Shown: positions 1 to 9,046, counted from the stretch's first letter. The stretch: 64,000 nucleotides of DNA from Enterobacter sp. SA187 (GCF_001888805.2 NZ_CP019113.1:2232001-2296000), one strand, 5' to 3'. Program-made: numbers and translations. The notes: generated by a model not told the origin, from the letters alone.

Positions 1-648
1 GTTTTGCGGATCCACCACCATCAGTTGAGTATCGTAGCCCTGGCAGCGCAGGTAGCGGCCAATGGTCGCGGAGGTGCCGCCCGTACCGGCGCTCATCACG
101 ATCCACGTTGGCTCCGGGTGCGGTTCGCTCTGCATCTGGCGGAAGATGCTGTCGGCGATATTGTTATTGCCGCGCCAGTCGGTGGCGCGTTCGGCATAGG
201 TAAACTGATCCATATAATGGCCGTGCAGCTCCCGCGCCAGCATCTCGGAAGCGGCGTAGATCTCGCAGGCTCTCTCCACGAAGTGACAACGCCCGCCGTA
301 GAATTCAATCTGCTCGATTTTGCGCTTCGCCGTACAGGACGGCATTACGGCGATAAACGGCAGGCCCAGCAGACGGGCAAAGTAGGCTTCCGACACCGCC
401 GTTGAGCCGGAGGATGACTCAATAATCGGCGTGCCTTCTTTGATCCAGCCGTTGCACAGACCGTATAAAAACAGGGATCGCGCCAGGCGATGCTTCAGGC
501 TGCCGGTCGGGTGGGTGCTTTCATCTTTCAAATAGAGCTGAATACCCGGAAAACCCGGCAGCGCCAGACGGATAAGGTGAGTATCCGCCGAGCGTTGATA
601 ATCGGCATTGATTTCACTGATAGCATGTTTAACCCAGGTGTTTTTCAT
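1..648 (-). CDS. cdsH: CdsH-like PLP-dependent cysteine desulfhydrase (3' end outside window)
   Basis: The reading frame on the minus strand starts at the ATG at 648-646 and stays open to the window edge, giving 216 codons of an incomplete protein. It has the fold-type II PLP enzyme signature of cysteine synthase and cystathionine beta-synthase relatives: a Gly-Ser-Leu-Lys-His-Arg segment near residue 50 carrying the probable PLP lysine, a Ser-Ser-Gly-Ser-Thr substrate loop near residue 80, and a Gly-Thr-Gly-Gly-Thr phosphate loop near residue 190. In Salmonella the gene beside ybaO encodes the cysteine desulfhydrase CdsH, which degrades cysteine to pyruvate, ammonia and sulfide. The divergent position against the cysteine-sensing regulator decR supports the same role here. 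Assignment as CdsH rather than a generic cysteine synthase homologue is inference from context. Confidence 0.8.
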   Translation of the reverse strand, partial: MKNTWVKHAISEINADYQRSADTHLIRLALPGFPGIQLYLKDESTHPTGSLKHRLARSLFLYGLCNGWIKEGTPIIESSSGSTAVSEAYFARLLGLPFIAVMPSCTAKRKIEQIEFYGGRCHFVERACEIYAASEMLARELHGHYMDQFTYAERATDWRGNNNIADSIFRQMQSEPHPEPTWIVMSAGTGGTSATIGRYLRCQGYDTQLMVVDPQN

Positions 649-735
649 GGCGCGGATCCGTTTGTCATTTTGTGCCCAGCTTAGCGGAAAGCACGGAAAA
701 AATTGTTGCTTTATGACCTTTGAAATAGACTTTAA

Positions 736-752
736 GGAGAAAGAAATTCTCC
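736..752. promoter_or_regulatory. inverted repeat in cdsH-decR intergenic region, candidate DecR operator
   Basis: The arms GGAGAA and TTCTCC are perfectly complementary and separated by five bases. They sit 12 bases before the decR start, inside the 115-base gap between the divergent cdsH and decR genes. Lrp/AsnC proteins usually bind near their own promoters, so autoregulation is plausible. The repeat also overlaps the region just before the decR ribosome binding site, so it could instead be an RNA hairpin. Confidence 0.3.
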
Positions 753-763
753 CGGAGGGGGCA

Positions 764-1222
764 ATGCTAGATAAAATTGACAGAAAGCTGCTTTCATTAC
801 TGCAAAGCGACTGCACCCTCTCTTTGCAGGCGCTCGCGGATGCCGTTAATCTGACAACCACTCCCTGCTGGAAACGGCTGAAACGGCTGGAAGACGACGG
901 CGTGATCAAAGAACGGGTCGCGCTGCTGGATGCGGAAAAGCTCGGCCTCGGGCTTACGGCCTTTGTGCTGATCAAAACCCAGCATCACAGCCGCGACTGG
1001 TACTGCCGCTTTGTCTCTGAGGTCAATGCGCTGCCCGAAGTGTTAGGTTTCTGGCGCATGGCCGGCGAATACGACTACCTTTTACGGGTGCAGGTCGCCG
1101 ACATGAAGCGCTATGATGATTTCTATAAACGGCTGGTGAACAGCGTACCTGGGTTGTCCGATGTGACCTCCAGTTTCGCCATGGAACAGATAAAGTTCAC
1201 CACTGCGTTACCCATTGAATAA
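764..1222 (+). CDS. decR: DecR, Lrp/AsnC-family cysteine-responsive regulator
   Basis: The protein has 152 residues, the same as E. coli DecR (YbaO). An AsnC-type winged helix-turn-helix occupies about residues 1-60 and a C-terminal ligand-sensing domain about 65-145. In E. coli DecR responds to cysteine and activates cysteine detoxification genes. The ATG at 764 was chosen over upstream in-frame codons because GGAGGGG lies five bases before it and the protein then begins MLDKIDRKLL as in the family. It is transcribed divergently from the cysteine desulfhydrase gene, its probable target. Confidence 0.95.
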   Translation: MLDKIDRKLLSLLQSDCTLSLQALADAVNLTTTPCWKRLKRLEDDGVIKERVALLDAEKLGLGLTAFVLIKTQHHSRDWYCRFVSEVNALPEVLGFWRMAGEYDYLLRVQVADMKRYDDFYKRLVNSVPGLSDVTSSFAMEQIKFTTALPIE

Positions 1223-1275
1223 CTCTCCCGGCCCGAAGCACCACCGCCGGAAAATCACGTTCAGGAAATGACCGC

Positions 1276-3048
1276 GTGCGATTATTTGCTCAATTAAGCT
1301 GGTACTTTCGCCGGGAATGGCGACGCTATCTCGGTGCTGTAGCCCTGCTTATCTTTATTGCCATCCTGCAGCTTATCCCGCCGAAAGTGGTGGGCTATGT
1401 GGTGGATGGCGTGACGCAACAACATTACACCACCAGCCGGGTGCTGATGTGGATCGGCCTGCTGGTGGGGGTGGCGATTGTCACCTACCTGCTGCGCTAC
1501 GTCTGGCGCGTGCTGCTTTTCGGCGCCTCCTACCAGCTCGCCGTTGAACTGCGTGAGGATTTTTACCGCCAGCTCAGCCGCCAGCATCCGGAGTTTTACC
1601 TGCGCCATCGCACCGGCGATTTAATGGCGCGCGCCACTAACGATGTCGATCGCGTGGTGTTCGCCGCCGGGGAAGGGGTGCTGACGCTGGTGGATTCGCT
1701 GGTGATGGGCTGCGTGGTGCTGGTGGTGATGTCGACGCAAATCAGCTGGCAGCTCACCCTGCTGGCACTGCTGCCCATGCCGATCATGGCCATTGTCATC
1801 AAGCGCTACGGCGACCAACTGCACGAGCGCTTTAAGCTGGCGCAGGCGGCGTTCTCCTCGCTCAACGACCGTACCCAGGAGAGCATGACCAGCATCCGCA
1901 TGATCAAGGCTTTTGGCCTGGAAGATCGCCAGTCGGCGCTGTTCGCCGCCGATGCCGCCGACACCGGGCGCAAAAATATGAAGGTCGCCCGCGTGGATGC
2001 GCGTTTTGATCCGACAATTTATATCGCCATCGGCATGGCGAATCTGCTGGCCATTGGCGGCGGCAGCTGGATGGTGGTCAACGGCTCGTTAACCCTCGGG
2101 CAACTGACCAGCTTTATCATGTATCTGGGACTGATGATCTGGCCGATGCTGGCGCTGGCGTGGATGTTTAACATCGTCGAGCGCGGCAGCGCCGCCTATA
2201 CCCGCATCCGCGATATGCTGGCGGAGGCGCCGGTGGTCAATGACGGCAGCGAATCCCTGCCGGACGGACGCGGCGAGCTGGCGGTGACCATTCGCGAATT
2301 CCGCTATCCGCAAACCGACAGCGCCACGCTGAACGGCGTCAATTTCACGCTTAATCCCGGACAAATGCTCGGCATCTGCGGCCCGACCGGCGCCGGGAAA
2401 AGTACCCTGCTGTCGCTGATCCAGCGCCATTTCGATGTCGATCAGGGTGAGATCGCCTATCACGGTATTCCGCTGCCGCGCCTGAAGCTCGACGCCTGGC
2501 GCAGTCGTCTGGCGGTGGTGAACCAGACGCCGTTTTTATTCTCCGATACCGTGGCGAATAATATCGCCCTCGGCAAGCCTGGGGCCACGCAGCAGGAGAT
2601 CGAGCACGCGGCGCGTCTGGCCAGCGTCCATGAAGACATTCTGCGCCTGCCGCAGGGCTATGAAACCGAAGTGGGCGAGCGCGGCGTGATGCTATCCGGC
2701 GGACAGAAACAGCGCATTTCTATTGCCCGCGCGCTGTTGCTCAATGCCGAGATCCTTATCCTCGACGATGCGCTCTCCGCCGTGGACGGTCGTACCGAAC
2801 ACGAGATCCTGCACAACCTGCGGCAGTGGGGAGAAGGGCGCACGGTGATCATCAGCGCTCACCGCCTGTCGGCCCTTACCGAAGCCAGTGAAATTCTGGT
2901 GATGCAGCACGGACATGTTGCTCAGCGCGGTCATCACGACCAGCTGTCGCAGCAGCCCGGCTGGTATCGCGACATGTATCGCTATCAGCAACTGGAAGCG
3001 GCGCTGGATGACGCGCCGGAAGAAAAAGAGGATCCTGCCAATGCGTAG
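1276..3048 (+). CDS. mdlA: MdlA, ABC exporter half-transporter
   Basis: This 590-residue inner-membrane protein, the E. coli length, has an N-terminal six-helix ABC exporter domain and a C-terminal ATPase. Walker A (GPTGAGKST) starts at about residue 369 and the signature LSGGQ at about 473. Walker B reads ILILDDALSAVD, so the usual catalytic glutamate is aspartate, as expected for one half of an asymmetric heterodimer. It begins with GTG at 1276. The last eight bases overlap the start of mdlB, so the two halves are translationally coupled and very likely form one heterodimer. The natural substrate is not known; multidrug export is only suggested by homology. Confidence 0.95.
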   Translation: MRLFAQLSWYFRREWRRYLGAVALLIFIAILQLIPPKVVGYVVDGVTQQHYTTSRVLMWIGLLVGVAIVTYLLRYVWRVLLFGASYQLAVELREDFYRQLSRQHPEFYLRHRTGDLMARATNDVDRVVFAAGEGVLTLVDSLVMGCVVLVVMSTQISWQLTLLALLPMPIMAIVIKRYGDQLHERFKLAQAAFSSLNDRTQESMTSIRMIKAFGLEDRQSALFAADAADTGRKNMKVARVDARFDPTIYIAIGMANLLAIGGGSWMVVNGSLTLGQLTSFIMYLGLMIWPMLALAWMFNIVERGSAAYTRIRDMLAEAPVVNDGSESLPDGRGELAVTIREFRYPQTDSATLNGVNFTLNPGQMLGICGPTGAGKSTLLSLIQRHFDVDQGEIAYHGIPLPRLKLDAWRSRLAVVNQTPFLFSDTVANNIALGKPGATQQEIEHAARLASVHEDILRLPQGYETEVGERGVMLSGGQKQRISIARALLLNAEILILDDALSAVDGRTEHEILHNLRQWGEGRTVIISAHRLSALTEASEILVMQHGHVAQRGHHDQLSQQPGWYRDMYRYQQLEAALDDAPEEKEDPANA

Positions 3049-4819
3049 TTTTGGGCAACTGTGGCCTACGCTCAAACGGCTGCTAGTGTATGGCAAACCC
3101 TGGCGTAAACCCCTGACCCGCGCCGTTGTTATGCTGTGGGTGGCGGCGATTGCCGAAGTCTCCGGCCCGGCGCTGATCAGCTATTTTATCGATAACATGG
3201 TCGCCAAAAGTTACCTGCCGTGGGGGCTGCTGGCGGGCATGGCGGCCGCCTATATCGGCCTGCAACTGCTGGCGGCGGGACTGCACTATGCGCAGTCGCT
3301 GCTGTTTAACGAGGCGGCGGTGGGCGTGGTGCAGCAACTGCGTACCGACGTGATGGACGCGGCGCTCCGTCAACCGCTGAGCGCCTTCGATACCCAACCG
3401 GTGGGGCAGTTGATCTCCCGGGTGACCAACGATACCGAAGTGATCCGCGATCTCTACGTCACTGTGGTGGCAACCGTGCTTCGCAGCGCGGCGCTGATCG
3501 GCGCGATGCTGGTGGCGATGTTCACCCTCGACTGGCGTATGGCGCTGGTGGCGGTGACCATTTTCCCGGCGGTGCTGGTGGTGATGGCGCTGTATCAGCG
3601 CTACAGCACGCCTATTGTCCGTCGTCTGCGCAGCTATCTCGCCGACATCAACGACGGCTTTAACGAAGTGATCAACGGCATGGGCGTCATCCAGCAGTTC
3701 CGCCAGCAGGCGCGCTTTGGCGAGCGGATGGGGGAAGCCAGCCGCTCGCACTACACGGCACGTATGCAGACGCTGCGCCTCGACGGCTTTTTGCTGCGCC
3801 CACTGCTGAGCCTGTTTTCGGCGCTGGTGCTCTGCGGCCTGTTAATGCTGTTTGGCTTTACCGCCGTCGGCACCATTCAGGTGGGCGTGCTCTATGCCTT
3901 TATCAGCTATCTGGGGCGGCTTAACGAACCGCTGATCGAACTCACTACCCAGCAGTCGATGCTGCAGCAGGCGGTGGTGGCGGGGGAGCGCGTGTTTGAA
4001 CTGATGGATCGCCCGCGCCAGACCTACGGCGATGACGATCGCCCGCTGGAAAGCGGCGCTGTTGAGATCGAAAACCTGTCGTTTGCCTATCGTGATGACC
4101 GGCTGGTATTGCAGGACATTAATCTGACCATTCCGTCACGCAGTTTTGTGGCGCTGGTGGGGCATACCGGCAGCGGAAAAAGTACGCTCGCCAGCCTGAT
4201 GATGGGCTACTACCCGCTTACCCGGGGGGAAATCCGCCTCGACGGACGTCCGCTCTCCACCATCGGCCATAACGCGCTGCGCAACGGCGTGGCGATGGTG
4301 CAGCAGGATCCGGTGGTAATGGCAGAATCCTTTTTTGAAAACGTGACTCTCGGGCGCGACATCAGCGAAGAGAAGGTCTGGCAGGCGCTGGAAACTGTGC
4401 AGCTGGCGGAGCTGGCGCGCAGCATGAGCGACGGAATTCATACCCGGTTGGGGGAGCAGGGCAATAACCTCTCCGTCGGGCAAAAACAGCTGCTGGCGCT
4501 GGCGCGGGTGCTGGTTGGCACTCCTCAGATCCTCATCCTTGATGAGGCGACGGCCAATATCGATTCGGGCACCGAGCAGGCGATCCAGCAGGCGCTGGCG
4601 GCGATCCGCCAGCAGACCACGCTGGTGGTGATCGCTCACCGGCTGTCGACCATTGTCGAGGCGGATACCATTCTGGTGCTGCATCGCGGTCAGGCGGTGG
4701 AGCGCGGCACCCATCAGGCGTTGTTAAATGCGCAGGGGCGCTACTGGCAGATGTACCAGCTGCAACTGGCCGGGGAAGAGCTGGCCGCCGCCACGAAAGA
4801 AGAATCGCTTATCGCCTGA
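3041..4819 (+). CDS. mdlB: MdlB, ABC exporter half-transporter partner of MdlA
   Basis: The protein has 592 residues. A six-helix exporter domain is followed by an ATPase with Walker A GHTGSGKST, signature LSVGQ (Gly replaced by Val at the third position) and Walker B ILILDEATANID, which keeps the catalytic glutamate absent from MdlA. The ATG at 3041 lies inside the mdlA 3' end and gives the MRSFGQLWPTL start typical of the family. An upstream in-frame GTG would add residues with no family counterpart. A seven-pair hairpin at 4814-4835 overlaps the stop codon but has no T-run, so a terminator is not clear. Confidence 0.95.
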   Translation: MRSFGQLWPTLKRLLVYGKPWRKPLTRAVVMLWVAAIAEVSGPALISYFIDNMVAKSYLPWGLLAGMAAAYIGLQLLAAGLHYAQSLLFNEAAVGVVQQLRTDVMDAALRQPLSAFDTQPVGQLISRVTNDTEVIRDLYVTVVATVLRSAALIGAMLVAMFTLDWRMALVAVTIFPAVLVVMALYQRYSTPIVRRLRSYLADINDGFNEVINGMGVIQQFRQQARFGERMGEASRSHYTARMQTLRLDGFLLRPLLSLFSALVLCGLLMLFGFTAVGTIQVGVLYAFISYLGRLNEPLIELTTQQSMLQQAVVAGERVFELMDRPRQTYGDDDRPLESGAVEIENLSFAYRDDRLVLQDINLTIPSRSFVALVGHTGSGKSTLASLMMGYYPLTRGEIRLDGRPLSTIGHNALRNGVAMVQQDPVVMAESFFENVTLGRDISEEKVWQALETVQLAELARSMSDGIHTRLGEQGNNLSVGQKQLLALARVLVGTPQILILDEATANIDSGTEQAIQQALAAIRQQTTLVVIAHRLSTIVEADTILVLHRGQAVERGTHQALLNAQGRYWQMYQLQLAGEELAAATKEESLIA

Positions 4820-4881
4820 TGCACCATTATCAGGCAGGCTACTGACAGCCATCGCTGTTGGTGCAAAAATGCAACGCACCC

Positions 4882-4898
4882 TGCACTGGCATGGTGCG
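4882..4898 (+). promoter_or_regulatory. NtrC binding site upstream of glnK
   Basis: The bases TGCACTGGCATGGTGCG fit the NtrC pattern GCAC-N5-TGGTGC. The site is about 110 bases upstream of the sigma-54 promoter of glnK, a normal enhancer distance. Half-site-like sequences TGCACCATT (4820-4828) and TTGGTGCA (4858-4865) lie just upstream and may be weaker sites. Confidence 0.75.
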
Positions 4899-5003
4899 TT
4901 TTTCTTTTCCAGGAACAATCTGAATCCCCGTCACACTTTTCCCTTTTGCTTTTTCCCCTCGCCACACGGCGTAACGGCCTGAACTTCTCCTCGTTTTTAT
5001 TTC

Positions 5004-5019
5004 TGGCACAGCGATTGCA
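5004..5019 (+). promoter_or_regulatory. sigma-54 promoter of glnK-amtB
   Basis: TGGCAC at 5004-5009 and TTGCA at 5015-5019 are separated by five bases, a near-perfect -24/-12 element. With the NtrC site upstream it places glnK-amtB under nitrogen limitation control, as in E. coli. Confidence 0.9.
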
Positions 5020-5073
5020 ATACCAGATCCATGTTAGCTGCTGCCATTACCGAATTCCGCCTGGAGGAACTTT

Positions 5074-5412
5074 ATGAAGCTGGTTACCGTGGTGATTAAA
5101 CCATTCAAACTCGAAGACGTGCGTGAAGCGCTCTCTTCAATTGGTATTCAGGGGCTGACCGTGACTGAAGTGAAAGGCTTCGGGCGTCAAAAAGGTCACG
5201 CCGAATTGTACCGTGGCGCCGAGTACAGCGTTAACTTCCTGCCAAAAGTGAAGATTGACGTGGCGATTGCTGATGATCAGCTCGATGAAGTGATCGACGT
5301 GATCAGCAAAGCGGCCTACACCGGAAAAATTGGCGACGGCAAAATTTTCGTTGCCGAGCTGCAACGCGTCATTCGCATTCGTACCGGCGAAGCCGACGAA
5401 GCGGCGCTGTAA
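5074..5412 (+). CDS. glnK: GlnK, PII nitrogen signalling protein
   Basis: The 112-residue protein is nearly identical to E. coli GlnK. It carries the T-loop with the uridylylated tyrosine at position 51 (AEYSVNF) and the C-terminal RIRTGEADEAAL. GlnK senses 2-oxoglutarate, ATP/ADP and glutamine status (through uridylylation by GlnD). When not modified it blocks the ammonium channel AmtB by inserting its T-loop. GGAGGA eight bases before the ATG supports the start. It is the first gene of the glnK-amtB operon. Confidence 0.98.
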   Translation: MKLVTVVIKPFKLEDVREALSSIGIQGLTVTEVKGFGRQKGHAELYRGAEYSVNFLPKVKIDVAIADDQLDEVIDVISKAAYTGKIGDGKIFVAELQRVIRIRTGEADEAAL

Positions 5413-5442
5413 CTCCTGCACACAGTGATAGGGATGGGAAAA

Positions 5443-6729
5443 ATGAGCAAAACCACTTTTAAATCCGTACTTGCCGCGCTGGCTCTGCTTCCGGGACTGG
5501 CGCTGGCCGCCCCGGCTGTTGCTGACAAAGCGGACAACGCCTTTATGATGATCTGCACCGCGCTGGTGCTGTTTATGACAATTCCCGGCATCGCCCTGTT
5601 CTACGGCGGTCTGATCCGCGGCAAGAACGTGCTGTCGATGCTGACGCAGGTAACAGTGACCTTCGCGCTGGTATGCATCCTGTGGGTGGTTTATGGCTAC
5701 TCGCTGGCCTTCGGCGAAGGCAATAACTTCTTCGGCAACTTTAACTGGGCGATGCTGAAAAACATCGAGCTGACGGCGGTGATGGGCAGCTTCTACCAGT
5801 ATATTCACGTTGCGTTCCAGGGCTCGTTTGCCTGTATTACCGTCGGGCTTATCGTTGGCGCGCTGGCGGAGCGTATTCGTTTCTCTGCGGTGCTGATCTT
5901 CGTGGTGGTATGGATGACGCTCTCCTATGTGCCGATTGCGCACATGGTCTGGGGCGGCGGTCTGCTGGCTTCCCACGGCGCGCTGGACTTTGCGGGCGGT
6001 ACTGTGGTGCACATTAACGCTGCGGTCGCCGGTCTGGTTGGCGCTTACCTGGTGGGCAAACGTGTCGGCTTCGGTAAAGAAGCCTTCAAACCGCACAACC
6101 TGCCGATGGTGTTTATCGGTACGGCGATCCTCTACGTGGGCTGGTTTGGTTTTAACGCCGGTTCCGCAAGCGCCGCGAACGAAATCGCCGCGCTGGCCTT
6201 CGTTAACACCGTGGTGGCAACAGCGGCAGCGATTCTGTCCTGGGTCTTTGGTGAGTGGGCGCTGCGCGGTAAACCTTCGCTGCTGGGCGCCTGTTCCGGT
6301 GCGATTGCTGGTCTGGTTGGCGTGACTCCGGCGTGCGGTTATATCGGCGTGGGCGGTGCGATGATCGTCGGTCTGGCGGCAGGTCTGGCGGGGCTGTGGG
6401 GTGTGACTATGCTGAAACGCTGGTTACGTGTCGACGACCCGTGCGATGTGTTCGGTGTGCATGGCGTCTGCGGCATCGTGGGCTGCGTACTGACCGGCGT
6501 ATTCGCTTCCTCTTCTCTGGGCGGCGTGGGCTTCGCAGAAGGCGTGACCATGGGCCATCAGGTGCTGGTACAGCTGGAAAGTATCGCCATCACCGTGGTG
6601 TGGTCTGCTGTAGTGGCTTTCATCGGCTTCAAAGTGGCGGACATGACGGTTGGCCTGCGCGTACCGGAAGAGCAGGAGCGTGAAGGTCTGGACGTGAACA
6701 GCCACGGCGAGAACGCCTATAACGCCTGA
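5443..6729 (+). CDS. amtB: AmtB, ammonium channel
   Basis: The protein has 428 residues, the E. coli length, with a cleavable signal peptide ending near LALA-AP at about residue 22 and eleven membrane segments. The twin pore histidines are seen in GGTVVHINAA and VFGVHGVCG. The ATG at 5443 is preferred over the GTG at 5425 because AGGGATGGG lies just before it and the length then matches the family. It is 30 bases downstream of glnK, whose product gates it. Confidence 0.97.
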   Translation: MSKTTFKSVLAALALLPGLALAAPAVADKADNAFMMICTALVLFMTIPGIALFYGGLIRGKNVLSMLTQVTVTFALVCILWVVYGYSLAFGEGNNFFGNFNWAMLKNIELTAVMGSFYQYIHVAFQGSFACITVGLIVGALAERIRFSAVLIFVVVWMTLSYVPIAHMVWGGGLLASHGALDFAGGTVVHINAAVAGLVGAYLVGKRVGFGKEAFKPHNLPMVFIGTAILYVGWFGFNAGSASAANEIAALAFVNTVVATAAAILSWVFGEWALRGKPSLLGACSGAIAGLVGVTPACGYIGVGGAMIVGLAAGLAGLWGVTMLKRWLRVDDPCDVFGVHGVCGIVGCVLTGVFASSSLGGVGFAEGVTMGHQVLVQLESIAITVVWSAVVAFIGFKVADMTVGLRVPEEQEREGLDVNSHGENAYNA

Positions 6730-6747
6730 TTACTGACGTTTAACTGT

Positions 6748-6817
6748 GCCCGGCGGCGCAAGCTTGCCGGGCCTACGTTTATCTCGTAGGCCGGGTAAGG
6801 CGAAGCCGCCACCCGGC
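6748..6817. repeat. pair of REP-type palindromes downstream of amtB
   Basis: Two REP-like units in opposite orientation lie at 6748-6776 (GCCCGGCGGCGCAAGC...) and 6785-6817 (CGTAGGCCGGGTAAGG...). They form the usual bacterial interspersed mosaic arrangement in the gap between the amtB stop and the convergent lipoprotein gene. They may protect 3' ends or terminate transcription. Confidence 0.8.
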
Positions 6818-6844
6818 TCTTACTTTTGCCAACACTGTGTATTT

Positions 6845-8023
6845 TTAACGTGATGACTGTATTTGCCTTTCTACTACTTCATAAACATGCTGCGCAAATT
6901 GATTTGCCGCATAATCAATGTCTTTGCTCGTATTTTCCACACTGCCTGTGCCATAAATCGTTTTATTTTTTACGACTGAGCGGCCATTGATACTGACTGA
7001 CAGCAAGCCGCTCAGGTCAGTGTTATTAGCAACGCCTGATTCTTGCGTGGTTTCTGTATAGGTATATGTACGATCGTCACAGCGGCGCTCCGTTTCTCTC
7101 CTGATTTTTGGTTTTCTTTTTTTCTCGTCTTCATCATCTCTGTAGTAAACATCAACATCGTAGCAATATTGTTCTGTCGCTGTTCTTTCCACGGGAATAT
7201 CTCGTGTAAAGTCTCGCGAGGTACGATTTGCTGACGTACCTTTCAGTGTGACGATGACATTATTTCCTTTTTTTTGCGGGCTGTACTGAATGTCATAAAT
7301 GTTATTTTTAGAATCATAGCTTGCGGGTATGTTACTTTTAATTGTTGCTAAGGTTTCAACTTTTATGGAGCGCTTTATTTGCGGGATAATATAATTTGCC
7401 AGAATTGGTGTGCCATCAATGTATTTTTCACCTGTATTGTTAATAATGATATGCCACGTCGCGTTATCATACGCATTTTTAACTTCATTGATGATATCAG
7501 GGCGCTTGCTATCGTAGTAATAGCTCATTAAAAGATCATAGAATTTTTGCTTTTTATCGTCCTGCTTCAGCGCTCGTTCATGAAAAGCCTGGCTAAGAGG
7601 TTTGGTGACTTCCTGAAGCGTTATCCGATCGACAGTAAAAGCAGGGTTGATACCGCCTTTCAGCGATGCACTCATTTTAGGTGCAACTTCCTGTATCGCC
7701 GGGATCCAGCATGCCCATGTATCGGCTTTTAGCCGTTGTGAGGCAATATCGGATTGGCTGTTAATAGACGCAACCTTTTGCATTACTGTATTATAATTAC
7801 TAACGAAATTTTGTAACACTGTCTCAACTGGCTTTTGACGGCGTCCTGATTCTGCTGTATTCAGCGCATACTGCAATTTTTTTAATCCAGAACAGTAATC
7901 GCCGGAGGTAATATCCTCTGTCGAATGTTTTAGTTGCTTGTTAACTCTCGCCGTGGTGGACAGACCGCAAGCCGTCAATAGCAGCATGCATGACACAACA
8001 ATGAAGTATCTGAGTATTTTCAT
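6845..8023 (-). CDS. orphan lipoprotein of unknown function
   Basis: The frame encodes 392 residues. A signal peptide ends in the lipobox LTAC with the lipidated cysteine at about residue 19, so an exported lipoprotein is well supported. I do not recognise the rest. It contains a basic/acidic stretch near residues 295-315 (DDEDEKKRKPKIRRE) and several cysteines (near residues 44, 109, 286 and 317). The gene is clearly AT-richer than amtB and tesB on either side and has no E. coli counterpart here, which suggests transfer. GGAAG lies before the ATG, and an AT-rich promoter-like stretch (TTGAGA with a TATATA-rich region) lies upstream near 8055-8090. It appears to be monocistronic. Confidence 0.85.
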   Translation of the reverse strand: MKILRYFIVVSCMLLLTACGLSTTARVNKQLKHSTEDITSGDYCSGLKKLQYALNTAESGRRQKPVETVLQNFVSNYNTVMQKVASINSQSDIASQRLKADTWACWIPAIQEVAPKMSASLKGGINPAFTVDRITLQEVTKPLSQAFHERALKQDDKKQKFYDLLMSYYYDSKRPDIINEVKNAYDNATWHIIINNTGEKYIDGTPILANYIIPQIKRSIKVETLATIKSNIPASYDSKNNIYDIQYSPQKKGNNVIVTLKGTSANRTSRDFTRDIPVERTATEQYCYDVDVYYRDDEDEKKRKPKIRRETERRCDDRTYTYTETTQESGVANNTDLSGLLSVSINGRSVVKNKTIYGTGSVENTSKDIDYAANQFAQHVYEVVERQIQSSR

Positions 8024-8131
8024 TGATATCTTCCATGATTATTTGTGGGTTAATGCATAATCTATATAAATATATAAAATTCTCAATCACGGATATTTAT
8101 AGCAGTTATTGCAGTAAAAGGAAGATCTAAT

Positions 8132-8167
8132 AGTAAAAACATCCCCCGCATTTATTTCGAGGGATGT
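8132..8167 (-). terminator. intrinsic terminator of tesB
   Basis: On the minus strand the arms ACATCCCTCG and CGGGGGATGT pair with one G-U wobble and are followed by a run of five T (plus-strand 8134-8138). It lies 12 bases after the tesB stop. Confidence 0.8.
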
Positions 8168-8179
8168 TGTATCGTCATA

Positions 8180-9046
8180 TTAATTAGTATTGCGATTGCG
8201 CATCACGCCTTCCTGCACGGTCGACGCTACCAGCACGCCATCCTGCGTATAGATCTCACCACGGACAAAGCCGCGCGCGCTGGACGCCGAGGTGCTCTCC
8301 ACGCTGTACAGCAGCCACTCGTTAATATTGAACGGGCGGTGGAACCACATGGAATGGTCGATGGTCGCGACCTGCATCCCGCGCTCAAGAAAACCGACGC
8401 CGTGCGGCTGTAACGCCACCGGCAGGAAGTTGAAATCAGAGGCGTAACCCAGCAGCGACTGATGCACGCGCGGATCGTCCGGCACGTTACCGTTCGCGCG
8501 GATCCACACCTGACGGGTGGGTTCGGCGACATGGCCTTTCAACGGATTGTGGAACTCTACCGGGCGGATCTCCAGCGGCTTGTCGCTGAGAAACTTCTCT
8601 TTAGCCTGCGGCGGCAGCAGGTGCGCCAGCGAGCGGGCAATGTCGGTTTCTGATTTCAGCGTATCCGGTGAGGGAGCGTCAGGCATGGTTTTCTGATGCT
8701 CATAGCCCGGCTCCGGTGCCTGGAAGGAGGCGGTCATATAGAAAATCGGCTTACCGTTCTGGATAGCCGCAACGCGACGCGCACTGAAGCTGTTGCCATC
8801 GCGCAGCACTTCCACGTCGTAAACAATGGGTTTTTCACTGTCGCCGGGGCGCAGGAAATAGCTGTGAAAGGAGTGCACCAGGCGCTCAACCGGCACGGTT
8901 TCTTTGGCGGCATACAGCGCCTGCCCTACAACCTGCCCGCCAAATACCTGACGAAGCCCTAAATCTTCGCTTTGTCCGCGAAACAGGCCCTCTTCGATTT
9001 TTTCCAGATTTAATAATGCCAGCAGATTGTTCAACGCTTGACTCAT
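8180..9046 (-). CDS. tesB: TesB, acyl-CoA thioesterase II
   Basis: The protein has 288 residues against 286 in E. coli. It shows the double hot-dog fold sequence and ends QEGVMRNRNTN. TesB hydrolyses medium and long acyl-CoA in the cytoplasm using an Asp/Thr/Gln catalytic set. The expected surroundings are present (TIDHSMWFHRPF and SARGFVRGEIYTQDG). The start at 9046 follows GAGGAAAC on the minus strand. A TTG four codons earlier is in frame, but it overlaps this ribosome binding site. Confidence 0.96.
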   Translation of the reverse strand: MSQALNNLLALLNLEKIEEGLFRGQSEDLGLRQVFGGQVVGQALYAAKETVPVERLVHSFHSYFLRPGDSEKPIVYDVEVLRDGNSFSARRVAAIQNGKPIFYMTASFQAPEPGYEHQKTMPDAPSPDTLKSETDIARSLAHLLPPQAKEKFLSDKPLEIRPVEFHNPLKGHVAEPTRQVWIRANGNVPDDPRVHQSLLGYASDFNFLPVALQPHGVGFLERGMQVATIDHSMWFHRPFNINEWLLYSVESTSASSARGFVRGEIYTQDGVLVASTVQEGVMRNRNTN

